Below, piece after piece: positions 42,501-49,490 of a stretch of 64,000 nucleotides of DNA. A program made the position numbers and the translations under genes. The notes beneath the pieces are model-generated. The model worked only from the letters and a program-made list of their open reading frames with translations. It was not told where the DNA came from and did not search any database. Within the stretch, counting starts at the first letter, position 1; every line of letters begins with the position of its first letter. The DNA is from Zeimonas sp003577305 (GTDB lineage: Bacteria > Pseudomonadota > Gammaproteobacteria > Burkholderiales > Burkholderiaceae_E): assembly GCA_030263385.1 (NCBI GenBank), contig SZOX01000017.1, forward strand, positions 9,019-73,018, written 5' to 3'.

Positions 42501-42886
42501 GCGGCGTGCTCGGCGCGATGGAGACCGGCTACCAGCGCGGCCGCATCCAGGACGAGAGCCTGCACTACGAGCAGCTCAAGCACACCGGCGAGTACCCGAT
42601 CATCGGCGTGAACACGTTCCGCAACCCGCACGGCGACCCGATCCCGAAGACGCTCGAGCTGGCGCGCTCCACCGAGGAGGAGAAGCGCTCGCAGCTCGCG
42701 CGGCTCGCCGACTTCCACGCGCGCCACGCCGCCGAGGCGCCGGCGATGCTGCAGCGGCTGAAAGACACGGTGATCGGCAACGGCAACGTGTTCGAGGTGC
42801 TGATGGACGCGGTGCGCTGCTGCTCGCTCGGCCAGATCACCAACGCGCTGTTCGAGGTGGGCGGGCAGTACCGGCGCAACATGTGA
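39551..42886 (+). CDS. icmF: Fused isobutyryl-CoA mutase IcmF
   Basis: An 1111-residue B12-dependent acyl-CoA mutase fused to its G-protein chaperone. N-terminal B12-binding domain: [14 protein letters not shown] with cobalt-ligand H31 and [16 protein letters not shown]. MeaB-like GTPase: Walker A [14 protein letters not shown] (from residue 223) and [13 protein letters not shown]. Substrate-binding mutase domain from about residue 560: [46 protein letters not shown], and [22 protein letters not shown]. It interconverts isobutyryl-CoA and n-butyryl-CoA. The LiuR-like operator upstream fits valine or branched-chain acid metabolism. Confidence 0.94.
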   Translation: [1111 protein letters not shown]

Positions 42887-42901
42887 AGACGATCGGCACG
42901 A

Positions 42902-43216
42902 TCAGCGGCCTTTGACGGGATTGCGGACGTCGATGCCTTCGAACTGAAGGAGACCCGTGTCGGCAGAGTAGATCCGTCGCACGCCGTGTTCGCGCATGAG
43001 GGCGACGGTCCGGATGTCGAAGAAGAGATTGCCGCTCGGGCTGCGCAGTTCGGCAATCACTTCGGAGAGCACGGACCGGTGCCGTGGGCCCGCGGAGAGC
43101 ACGGTAAAGCGGGTGCTGGTCAACATCGGGGCCAGGAACGAGAACGCGCGCTCATGCTGAGGAGCGTCGCGGTTGGCGGCATACAGAAGAACGTTGGTGT
43201 CGATGACCCCCGACAT
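42902..43216 (-). pseudogene. VapC-type PIN toxin with internal deletion
   Basis: A 104-codon frame. Its N-terminus SGVIDTNVLLYAANRDAPQHERA and C-terminus GPRHRSVLSEVIAELRSPSGNLFFDIRTVALMREHGVRRIYSADTGLLQFEGIDVRNP match a PIN family of about 145-150 residues. Roughly 40 residues are missing after FLAPML, the stretch that holds the second acidic residue (a YEFLRV-like helix). The frame is kept. The antitoxin gene upstream overlaps (TGATG). The toxin is probably inactive; a variant family is less likely. Confidence 0.65.
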
Positions 43217-43446
43217 CAGGATTCGATCGCGGACTCCAGCGCGTCGCGATCGGCGATGTCGACGCGCGGGGCGCCCATCCGGAAGCGGGGCAGTTCGAAG
43301 CGGGCCGTCGCCTTCGAGCGTCTCTTCTGAAGACCCTCGGCGAGCAGTTCGTTGACGATCTCGGAGATCGAACGTCCTTCCCGCAGTGCCAGCTCGCGGA
43401 CGGCCTGCATGCAGCCTTCTTCGAGGATCAGCGTGGTTCGTTTCAT
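43216..43446 (-). CDS. VapB-type ribbon-helix-helix antitoxin
   Basis: A 76-residue antitoxin: the ribbon MKRTTLILEEG, the two helices ALREGRSISEIVNELLAEGL, then a basic/proline tail that binds the toxin (FELPRFRMGAPRVDIADRDAL). The stop overlaps the toxin start, the normal order. It may remain functional as a DNA-binding protein though its toxin is damaged. Confidence 0.82.
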   Translation of the reverse strand: MKRTTLILEEGCMQAVRELALREGRSISEIVNELLAEGLQKRRSKATARFELPRFRMGAPRVDIADRDALESAIES

Positions 43447-43537
43447 GCGCTCATTCTCGCCGTGCGCCGGCGCCCGCGGCCGCCGCGAGAGGGGCGCGGC
43501 GCCGCGCGCGTCCCGGGCTACCGGATTGCGCGCCGCT

Positions 43538-45286
43538 TCAGACGGCCGCCGCCTGCGGCTGGCCGCCCGGGTGCGCCGCGGCGATCGCTGCCGCAGCGGC
43601 AGGTTCCGTGTTGCCGGCGGCGGTGCGCGCCTCCAGCGAAGCCAGGAACCGCCAGACGAACAGCAGCGTCACCGCCAGCAGGCCCGGATAACCGATGCCG
43701 GCGAGGATGTGCGGCAGCCAGGATTCGCCCGCTCGAACCGTGGGCAGGTTGAAGCTGAGCAGGCCGAGCGTGATGATCGCGCCGAAGATCCACATCGCGA
43801 GCAGCCAGGTGCCCGCCTCGAAGCCGCCGAGCGTGCGCCCCCAGCCGGTGGCCGGCCGTGCCGAGGCAGCGCCGGCGAGCGCGCCGGCGCTCGCCGCGGC
43901 TCCGTGCCCGGCCGGGCGCGTGGCGCGTGCGCCGAGCGTGAGCAGGTCGTAGACCACGACGATCGCGCCGATCGCGAAGACGAAGCCGAACACCGGCACG
44001 AGGATCTGGTAGGGCAGCATCGCGCGGCGCAGGTCGGTGCCGAACCAGTCGAGCCCGAGGATGCGCATCTCGTAGACCTGCACCGTGCCGCCGAGCGCGA
44101 AGGCGAGCGACATGCCGAGCATGCCGAGGAAGAGCAGCCAGAAGCCGAGCTTGCCCAGGCGCTGGTCGAACTTCCCGATGCCGTGCACTGCCGGAATCGC
44201 GAAGTAGGCCGCGGCCAGGCCGAGCATGCCGAAAGTGCCGAACAGCGCCAGGTGCGCATGGCTCGGCGTCACCCAGGTGCCGTGCGACCAGGCGTTGGTG
44301 AGCGCGAAGGTCATGCTGAACCCGAGGATGCCGGCGCCCACCTGTTCGAGCACCACCGAGCCGAGAATGAAATAGAAGGCCGGCGCGTTGGCGAGCGGGT
44401 GCCGGTCGTGGTGCGCGTCGAGGTAGATGTGCCAGAAGCAGAACACCAGCGGCAGCGGTTCGAGCGCGCTGAACAGCGACCCCCAGAACTGCCAGAACTC
44501 GGGCGTGCCGATCCAGAAGTAGTGGTGCGCGTTGCCCAGCAGGCCGGAGAGCCACACGAGCGTGACGCCCCAGAACACCGCATAGCCGACGGTGCGCACG
44601 TTCGCGCCGAACATCAGCACGATCAGGAAGCCGACCAGGCTGATGTGGATCACCTCCCAGACGCCTTCGACCCAGTAGTGCACCACGAACCAGCGGAAGT
44701 ATTCCTGGCCGTCGAGCCGCTCGACGAAGAACATGCCGAACACCCACACCACGGTGAGCGCGCTCACGCCGATCGCCAGCCCCCGGTGGATCTCGTTCCA
44801 CTGCTTCATCGCCGGGAAGGTGCGCAGCACGATCGTGGCGAGGATCGCGAAGCCGATCAGGATCACGACGTCGGCGCCGCGCCCCGCGTCGATGTACTCG
44901 AGGCCCTCCTGGAGCCAGGGTTGGCCGGCCCACCAGCCGGCGATGCCGCGCTGTGCCAGCGTGAGCGTGAAGACGTTCCAGGCGACGACCACGATCAGTG
45001 CGTAGAAGAGCAGCTTCACCAGCCAGGGGGCGGCGAGTTCGCGCTTCGACAGCAGCGGCCCCACGTAGAGGATCGTGCCGATGAAGCCCGAGAGGATCCA
45101 GAGGATGCCGAGATTGGTGTGCTCGCTGCGCGCGACGTTGAAGTTCAGCGCTCCGGAGAGCAGCGCCGGCTCGACCCGCTGCGCGCCGACGATGAGCCCG
45201 AACACCACCTGCACCGCGAACAGCACGAGCATCAGCACGAAGAAGCGGTGGCTCAGCCGCTGCGTCTGGTATTCGGTGCGCATCAT
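43538..45286 (-). CDS. norB: Nitric oxide reductase large subunit NorB (cNOR-like)
   Basis: A 582-residue polytopic haem protein reducing NO to N2O. Diagnostic segments: SEHTNLGILWILSGF (His ligand), HYWVEGVWEVI (haem/FeB His plus the two catalytic glutamates), GNAHHYFWIGTPEFWQFWG (FeB histidines) and HAHLALFGTFGMLGLAAAYFAIP (proximal His). About 12 core helices match NorB. After them about 120 extra residues contain an Ala/Gly-rich linker and two further hydrophobic segments (WLLAMWIFGAIITLGLLSFN; YPGLLAVTLLFVWRFLAS), absent from ordinary NorB of about 450-470 residues. The start overlaps the norC stop (ATGA). Confidence 0.87.
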   Translation of the reverse strand: MMRTEYQTQRLSHRFFVLMLVLFAVQVVFGLIVGAQRVEPALLSGALNFNVARSEHTNLGILWILSGFIGTILYVGPLLSKRELAAPWLVKLLFYALIVVVAWNVFTLTLAQRGIAGWWAGQPWLQEGLEYIDAGRGADVVILIGFAILATIVLRTFPAMKQWNEIHRGLAIGVSALTVVWVFGMFFVERLDGQEYFRWFVVHYWVEGVWEVIHISLVGFLIVLMFGANVRTVGYAVFWGVTLVWLSGLLGNAHHYFWIGTPEFWQFWGSLFSALEPLPLVFCFWHIYLDAHHDRHPLANAPAFYFILGSVVLEQVGAGILGFSMTFALTNAWSHGTWVTPSHAHLALFGTFGMLGLAAAYFAIPAVHGIGKFDQRLGKLGFWLLFLGMLGMSLAFALGGTVQVYEMRILGLDWFGTDLRRAMLPYQILVPVFGFVFAIGAIVVVYDLLTLGARATRPAGHGAAASAGALAGAASARPATGWGRTLGGFEAGTWLLAMWIFGAIITLGLLSFNLPTVRAGESWLPHILAGIGYPGLLAVTLLFVWRFLASLEARTAAGNTEPAAAAAIAAAHPGGQPQAAAV

Positions 45287-46275
45287 TTCCTCGCGAGGCT
45301 GCGGATGTAGGCCACGATCGCTTCGCGCTGCTCGTGCGTCGTGAGGGTCTCGTAGCCCGGCATCACGCCGGCCGCGAATCCGGCTGCGATGCGCGCGTCG
45401 GGCTGGACGATCGACTGCTCCAGGTACGCGTCGTCGGCGGTCACCGTCGAGCCGTCGGTGAGCTTCGACTGCGAGCCGTACAGACCGCCCCAGCCCGGAC
45501 CCACCTTGCGCTGGGTGTCGGTAGCGTGGCAGGCGAGGCAGCCGAGGTCCTGGACCAGCTTCGCGCCCTGCGCGGCCGGGTCGGCCGCGCTCGCGCCCGC
45601 CGCGGCGCCGGCAGGAGCCGGCGCCGCGGCGGAAGCGGACGCGGATGCTGCCGCCGAAGCGGTCGCCGCGGTCGCGGCGACCGCGGGCGCGCCGATGGCA
45701 CCGGCAGCCGCGGCGGCGCGCGCGGCGGGCCACGGTGTCGGCGGCCAGCCCTCGGTGTTCATCGCCGAGGTGTACCTCAGGAACGCGATCAGCTGGCCGA
45801 TCTCGTCGCGCGTGAACGGCAGGTTCGGCATGAAGGTGTTCGTGCCGCCACGGCGCTCGATGCGCTCGCGCGCGGCCGGATAGCGCTCGAGGTAGTCGTC
45901 GAACGAATCGGTGCCGGCGGCCGCAGCGACGGCCGGGTTCTGCAGTTGCACCCGGATCGCGGCAGCGGTCGGCCAGGCGCCGGCCGAGGGCAGGAACGCG
46001 GCCAGCCACGCCGGCCCGGCGCGGCGATACAGGTCGGTGAGGTCGGGCCCGAAGTAGGCGCCGTTGCCGACGATCGTGTGGCAGCCCATGCAGTTGTACG
46101 CCTGGAAGACGCGCCTGCCCTCGACCGCCGAGTAGCGGTCGAACGACACCTCCTGCGGGAGCGCCTGCTTGCGCGGACCGACGAAGGAGAGGATCGAGAG
46201 CGCCGCGAACAGGACCGTCATGAGGCCCAGCACGGCCAGCGCGATGCGCCGTCTGCGCGGCTCGTCGTTGCACAC
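45283..46275 (-). CDS. norC: NorC-like cytochrome c fused to a second CoxB-like cytochrome c domain
   Basis: A 330-residue di-haem protein. It has an N-terminal membrane anchor (about 11-33). The NorC domain has C62-M-G-C-H66 and NxxMPNLPFT-type sequence (TNTFMPNLPFTRDEIGQLIAFL). A 60-residue Ala/Pro linker follows, then a second cytochrome c domain with C246-L-A-C-H250, VGPGWGGLYGSQSKL, TVTADDAYLEQSIVQPDARI and the axial-Met segment GVMPGYE. This second domain resembles the cytochrome c tail of caa3-type oxidase subunit II. Normal NorC is mono-haem and about 150 residues. The start is GTG 46275, two bases after the upstream stop. Confidence 0.85.
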   Translation of the reverse strand: MCNDEPRRRRIALAVLGLMTVLFAALSILSFVGPRKQALPQEVSFDRYSAVEGRRVFQAYNCMGCHTIVGNGAYFGPDLTDLYRRAGPAWLAAFLPSAGAWPTAAAIRVQLQNPAVAAAAGTDSFDDYLERYPAARERIERRGGTNTFMPNLPFTRDEIGQLIAFLRYTSAMNTEGWPPTPWPAARAAAAAGAIGAPAVAATAATASAAASASASAAAPAPAGAAAGASAADPAAQGAKLVQDLGCLACHATDTQRKVGPGWGGLYGSQSKLTDGSTVTADDAYLEQSIVQPDARIAAGFAAGVMPGYETLTTHEQREAIVAYIRSLARK

Positions 46276-46277
46276 GA

Positions 46278-46511
46278 TCAGCGCTCCTCGTCGAGTTCGT
46301 GCCCGGCCTCGTGCTCGAACAGCTCGCGCAGGCTGCCGATGAAGACCTGGAAGACGTACACCGCGAGCACGAAGCCGAGCGCGAAGTACAGGTACCAGGC
46401 CAGTGGCGATTCGGGCCAGTATTCGAAGTCGCGCCAGAACGGCCACGACAGCAGCAGGCTGATTGCGCTGGCCGCGATCGAGATCAGGAGGTCGGTCGAA
46501 CGCTGCGTCAT
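46278..46511 (-). CDS. Small two-helix membrane protein of the nor operon
   Basis: A 77-residue protein with two hydrophobic helices (LLISIAASAISLLLSWPFW; AWYLYFALGFVLAVYVFQVFI) and an acidic C-terminus (EHEAGHELDEER). I recognise no named family. It is the first gene of the nor transcript, two bases before norC, so it is probably a small accessory or assembly subunit of this NO reductase. Confidence 0.7.
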   Translation of the reverse strand: MTQRSTDLLISIAASAISLLLSWPFWRDFEYWPESPLAWYLYFALGFVLAVYVFQVFIGSLRELFEHEAGHELDEER

Positions 46512-46813
46512 GGGCGAGGCTCGCGACTGGTTGGAACACGGCTCGAAATCGAGCACGCGGGGATGGACGCAAAAGATATATACAAAATATACCAATTGCA
46601 ATCGAATGGATTTCTCTTGGTCGCGCGCAACCGTCGACCCTTTCCGCGGCATCCTCGCGATCGATCCTGCTGCCGGTGAAGGCGGGCGACGCGACGATTC
46701 ACGATATGCAATGCACTGCGCGTGAGGGTTGACGCCGACTGCGATGGAGAGGAAAGTTGCTTTCTCTTTACACCCCGACCGTCCGTTGACGGTGCACAAG
46801 AAAAGGGTGACGC
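46512..46813. promoter_or_regulatory. Divergent regulatory region between nor operon and DsrE operon, with a weak NsrR-like dyad
   Basis: No gene is visible here. An AT-rich 23-bp element at 46573-46595 begins with AAGATATATAC and ends AAATATACCAA; the left half matches the NsrR half-site and the right half only partly. It lies 62-84 bp upstream of the nor start. Toward the DsrE side there is a short stem CCGTC-CGTT-GACGG (46779-46792) shortly before the ribosome site. No FNR box was found. Confidence 0.45.
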
Positions 46814-47206
46814 ATGGCTGCCAAGCCGATCAGCATCATCGTCGTCGCTGGATCGAGGGAGCGCCTGCAGATGGCCGCGATGATCGCGGCGGTCGGGGCG
46901 GTGAGCGGGAACCCGGTCACGGTGTTCCTGTCGATGAACGCGCTGCAGTACTTCGTCAAGGGCGACCGGACGGCCGCACCGCCCGAGGGCCGCTTCGGCG
47001 AGCTTCTCGACGCGAAGAACGCGCCGCCGTTCAGGGCCATGTTCGAGCAGGCGGTCACGCTGGGCGACGCGAAGATCCATCCGTGCTCGATGGCGATGGA
47101 CGTCATGGGGCTGGAGCCCTCCGCGCTCGAGCCGTGGCTGGCCGAACCGCTGGGCCTCACGAAGTTCCTCGGCGACGCGGCCGATGCGCAGATCTGGTCG
47201 TTCTGA
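46814..47206 (+). CDS. DsrE family protein
   Basis: A 130-residue DsrE-like protein (DsrE/DsrF fold): ISIIVVAGSRERLQMAAMIAAVGAVSGNPVTVFLSMNALQYF, a conserved Cys in KIHPCSMAMDVMGLE and a C-terminal LGDAADAQIWSF. Proteins of this family carry or deliver sulfane sulfur as persulfide, or help anaerobic sulfur relay. TusA, an SQR-like flavoprotein and DUF1641 follow in order, so it is probably a sulfur carrier in the same pathway. Confidence 0.85.
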   Translation: MAAKPISIIVVAGSRERLQMAAMIAAVGAVSGNPVTVFLSMNALQYFVKGDRTAAPPEGRFGELLDAKNAPPFRAMFEQAVTLGDAKIHPCSMAMDVMGLEPSALEPWLAEPLGLTKFLGDAADAQIWSF

Positions 47207-47239
47207 ACGATTCGCCGACACACGAGCGAGGAAGGAGTC

Positions 47240-47470
47240 ATGGCCGAGAAAAGGGTGATCGACGCGCGCGGAAGCTTCTGCCCAGGTCCGCTGATGGAAC
47301 TGATCGCCGGCATGAAGATGGCGCAGGTCGGCGACGAGCTCGAAGTGCTCTCGAGCGACAAGGGTTCGGCCAACGACATTCCCGAGTGGATCCACAAGGC
47401 GGGGCACGAGCACATCGGCACCCGCGAGGAGGCCGGTGTCTGGCACATATCGGTCAGGAAGGTGAAGTAG
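47240..47470 (+). CDS. TusA-family sulfurtransferase
   Basis: A 76-residue TusA-like protein. The persulfide Cys sits in the family motif at residues 12-18 (FCPGPLM, Cys13, CPxP-type), followed by ELIAGMKMAQVGDELEVLSSDKGSANDIPEWIHKAGHE. A GAAGGAG ribosome site precedes the ATG. Paired with DsrE upstream, it can take and pass on sulfane sulfur. It is probably a relay protein for a sulfur oxidoreductase, not the tRNA-thiolation TusA, judged by its neighbours. Confidence 0.88.
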   Translation: MAEKRVIDARGSFCPGPLMELIAGMKMAQVGDELEVLSSDKGSANDIPEWIHKAGHEHIGTREEAGVWHISVRKVK

Positions 47471-47534
47471 GAAAGACGCAGGAGAGGCGGGCTGAAGCGA
47501 CGGCCAGATACACGAACAACCGGAGGACGAAGAA

Positions 47535-48668
47535 ATGCGCATCCTGATCATCGGCGGCGGCATGGGCGGTACGATCCTGGCGAACAATCTCGCGCGGCGG
47601 CTGGCGCCCGAACTGAAGACCGGCAAGGCAAGGATCACGATGCTGTCGGCGTCCGAGCGGCACTTCTACCAGCCGGGGCTGCTCTACCTGGCGTTCGGGC
47701 GCGTCACGCCCGACGAGCTGTACCGCGACCAGGCGAGCCTGCTCGAGCCCGGCATCGAATTCCTCGTCGACCCCGCCGAGCAGTTCCTGCTCGACCAGAA
47801 CCAGGTGCGGACGAAGAGCGGACGCACTTTCGACTACGACATCCTCGCGATCGCCACCGGATCGCGCCCGGTGCCCGAGCTGATCCCCGGCCTGGCGGAG
47901 AACTCCGAAACCTTCTATACCGAGGAGACCGCGCTGAAGATGTTCAGGCGGCTGCGCGAGTTCGAAGGCGGCCGCGTCGTGATCGCGGTGGGCGTGCCGC
48001 ACAAGTGCCCGATGGCGCCGCTCGAGATCACGTTCATGCTGCACGATTACTTCAAGGACCGCGGCATCCTCGACAAGGTGAAGCTGCACTACACCTACCC
48101 CATCGGCCGCGTGCACAGCCTGGAGAACGTCGCGAAGTGGGCGGCGCCCGAGATGGCGCGCCTCGGCATCACCTACGAGACGCTGTTCAACATCAAGGAA
48201 GTCGACGGAACCGCGAAGGTGGTGCGCAGCGAAGAGGGTTCCGAGACGCCGTTCGACCTGCTGGTCTCGATTCCCGCGCACCGCGGCATGGAGGTCATCG
48301 AGAAGAACAACCTCGGCACCGGCGGCTTCATCCCCACCCATCGGCACCAGCTCAACATGGAGGGTCGCAAGAACGTCTACGTGCTCGGCGACACGACCAA
48401 CCTGCCGATCAGCAAGGCGGGCTCCACCGCGCACTTCGAGGCCGAGGCGCTCGGCGAGAACATCGCCGCGATCGTCAAGCTCGGCGCGCCGGTGCGCGAC
48501 TACGACGGCAAGGTGTTCTGCTTCATCGAGGCCGGAAAAGACCGCGCCACCTACGCGATGTTCGACTATCTCAATCCGCCCGACCCGAAGCCGCCGACCA
48601 AGGCCATCCACTGGTTCAAGATGGCCTACAACAAGCTGTACTGGACTTCCGCACGCGGCCTGCTCTGA
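47535..48668 (+). CDS. SQR-like FAD-dependent oxidoreductase
   Basis: A 377-residue flavoprotein of the sulfide:quinone oxidoreductase family. N-terminal FAD motif ILIIGGGMGGTILANNLARR, middle block FDYDILAIATGSRPVPELIPGL, and the second FAD block KNVYVLGDTTNLPISKAGSTAHFEAEALGENIA are typical. Cysteines are limited: one in VPHKCPMAPLE and one near the C-terminus (VFCFIE), fewer than the three redox Cys of classical SQR. It may oxidise a different sulfane-sulfur donor. It is part of a DsrE-TusA-SQR-DUF1641 operon. Confidence 0.84.
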   Translation: MRILIIGGGMGGTILANNLARRLAPELKTGKARITMLSASERHFYQPGLLYLAFGRVTPDELYRDQASLLEPGIEFLVDPAEQFLLDQNQVRTKSGRTFDYDILAIATGSRPVPELIPGLAENSETFYTEETALKMFRRLREFEGGRVVIAVGVPHKCPMAPLEITFMLHDYFKDRGILDKVKLHYTYPIGRVHSLENVAKWAAPEMARLGITYETLFNIKEVDGTAKVVRSEEGSETPFDLLVSIPAHRGMEVIEKNNLGTGGFIPTHRHQLNMEGRKNVYVLGDTTNLPISKAGSTAHFEAEALGENIAAIVKLGAPVRDYDGKVFCFIEAGKDRATYAMFDYLNPPDPKPPTKAIHWFKMAYNKLYWTSARGLL

Positions 48669-48686
48669 CCACCGGGAGGACCGAAG

Positions 48687-49484
48687 ATGGACACGCAGAC
48701 CGGTGAACCGCGCGCGCTCGACGGCGAGATCGAGCGCCTGGTGGCGGCGGCGGGCGACGCGCTCACCGACGAGATGGTCGGGCGCCTCGCGGGCACCGCG
48801 GCCGACGCGGCCGAACTGATGGACCAGATCGCCCGGGCAGGGCTCGCCCGGGCGATTCCGGCGCTCGCGCAGATGGCGCACAACGGCGACCTCGAGCGCC
48901 TGGGCCAGCTCGCGCGCGTCTACAGCTCGGCGCAGGACTCGCTCACCGACGAGATGGTCGGGCGTCTGTCGGCCACGATCGGCGACGGGCTGGCGCTGAT
49001 GGACCAGGTCAACCGCGCCGGCCTCGACCGCGCGATTCCCGCGCTGGCCGAGATGGTGCACAACGGCGACCTGCAGCGGCTGGTGAAGCTCGCGCGCGTC
49101 TACGGCTCGGCCGAGGACGCGCTCACCGACGAGATGGTCGGGCGGCTCACCGAAACGGTGGGCAATGGCCTGTCGCTGCTCGACCGCTTCGCACGCGGCG
49201 GCGCCGACCGGGTGATCGGCATCCTCGAGCGGCTGGAGAGCTCGGGCGCGCTGCAGAAGCTCTCGGAGACGCTGCCCGAGCTGACGGAGCGGATGTCGCG
49301 CATCCAGTCGATGCTCGGGGCAGTGGAGTCGGCGGCCGAGCGCACCCGCAGGCTGCCGCGCGCGCGCGGGGGCCTTGGCGGACTGTGGGAGTTGATGCGC
49401 GACCCCGAGGCGCAGGAGACGCTGCGCTTCCTGCTCGCGGTGGGCAAGGAGTTGCGCGGCACGCTGGCGGCGCCCCCGCGCTGA
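48687..49484 (+). CDS. DUF1641-type protein with three 60-residue repeats
   Basis: A 265-residue helical protein. Three near-identical 60-residue units carry LTDEMVGRL followed by a helix with AIPALAxMxHNGDLxRLxxLARVY. The tail (SALQKLSETLPELTERMSRIQSMLG) matches DUF1641, which is usually a single copy next to SQR-like or formate-dehydrogenase-like genes. No enzyme motif is visible. It is the last gene of the DsrE operon (18-bp gap) and a candidate scaffold for the SQR-like protein. Confidence 0.78.
   Translation: MDTQTGEPRALDGEIERLVAAAGDALTDEMVGRLAGTAADAAELMDQIARAGLARAIPALAQMAHNGDLERLGQLARVYSSAQDSLTDEMVGRLSATIGDGLALMDQVNRAGLDRAIPALAEMVHNGDLQRLVKLARVYGSAEDALTDEMVGRLTETVGNGLSLLDRFARGGADRVIGILERLESSGALQKLSETLPELTERMSRIQSMLGAVESAAERTRRLPRARGGLGGLWELMRDPEAQETLRFLLAVGKELRGTLAAPPR
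48762..49144 (+). repeat. Three exact-period 180-bp tandem repeats inside the DUF1641 gene
   Basis: The 20-bp core CTCACCGACGAGATGGTCGG starts at 48762, 48942 and 49122, always 180 bp apart, in frame. The DNA between differs in many positions, so the repeats are not recent. Confidence 0.85.
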
Positions 49485-49490
49485 CCCGGT

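Noticed and set aside
39461..42727. A 1088-codon minus-strand frame opposite icmF
   Set aside because: Composition is typical of an antisense shadow; the plus strand encodes a full IcmF with all motifs.
43538..45286. Reading norB as a cytochrome oxidase subunit I
   Set aside because: The WVEGVWE glutamates and the GNAHHYFWIG histidines are NorB marks, and the NorC-like partner precedes it; oxidase-type Tyr/His cross-link motifs are not seen.
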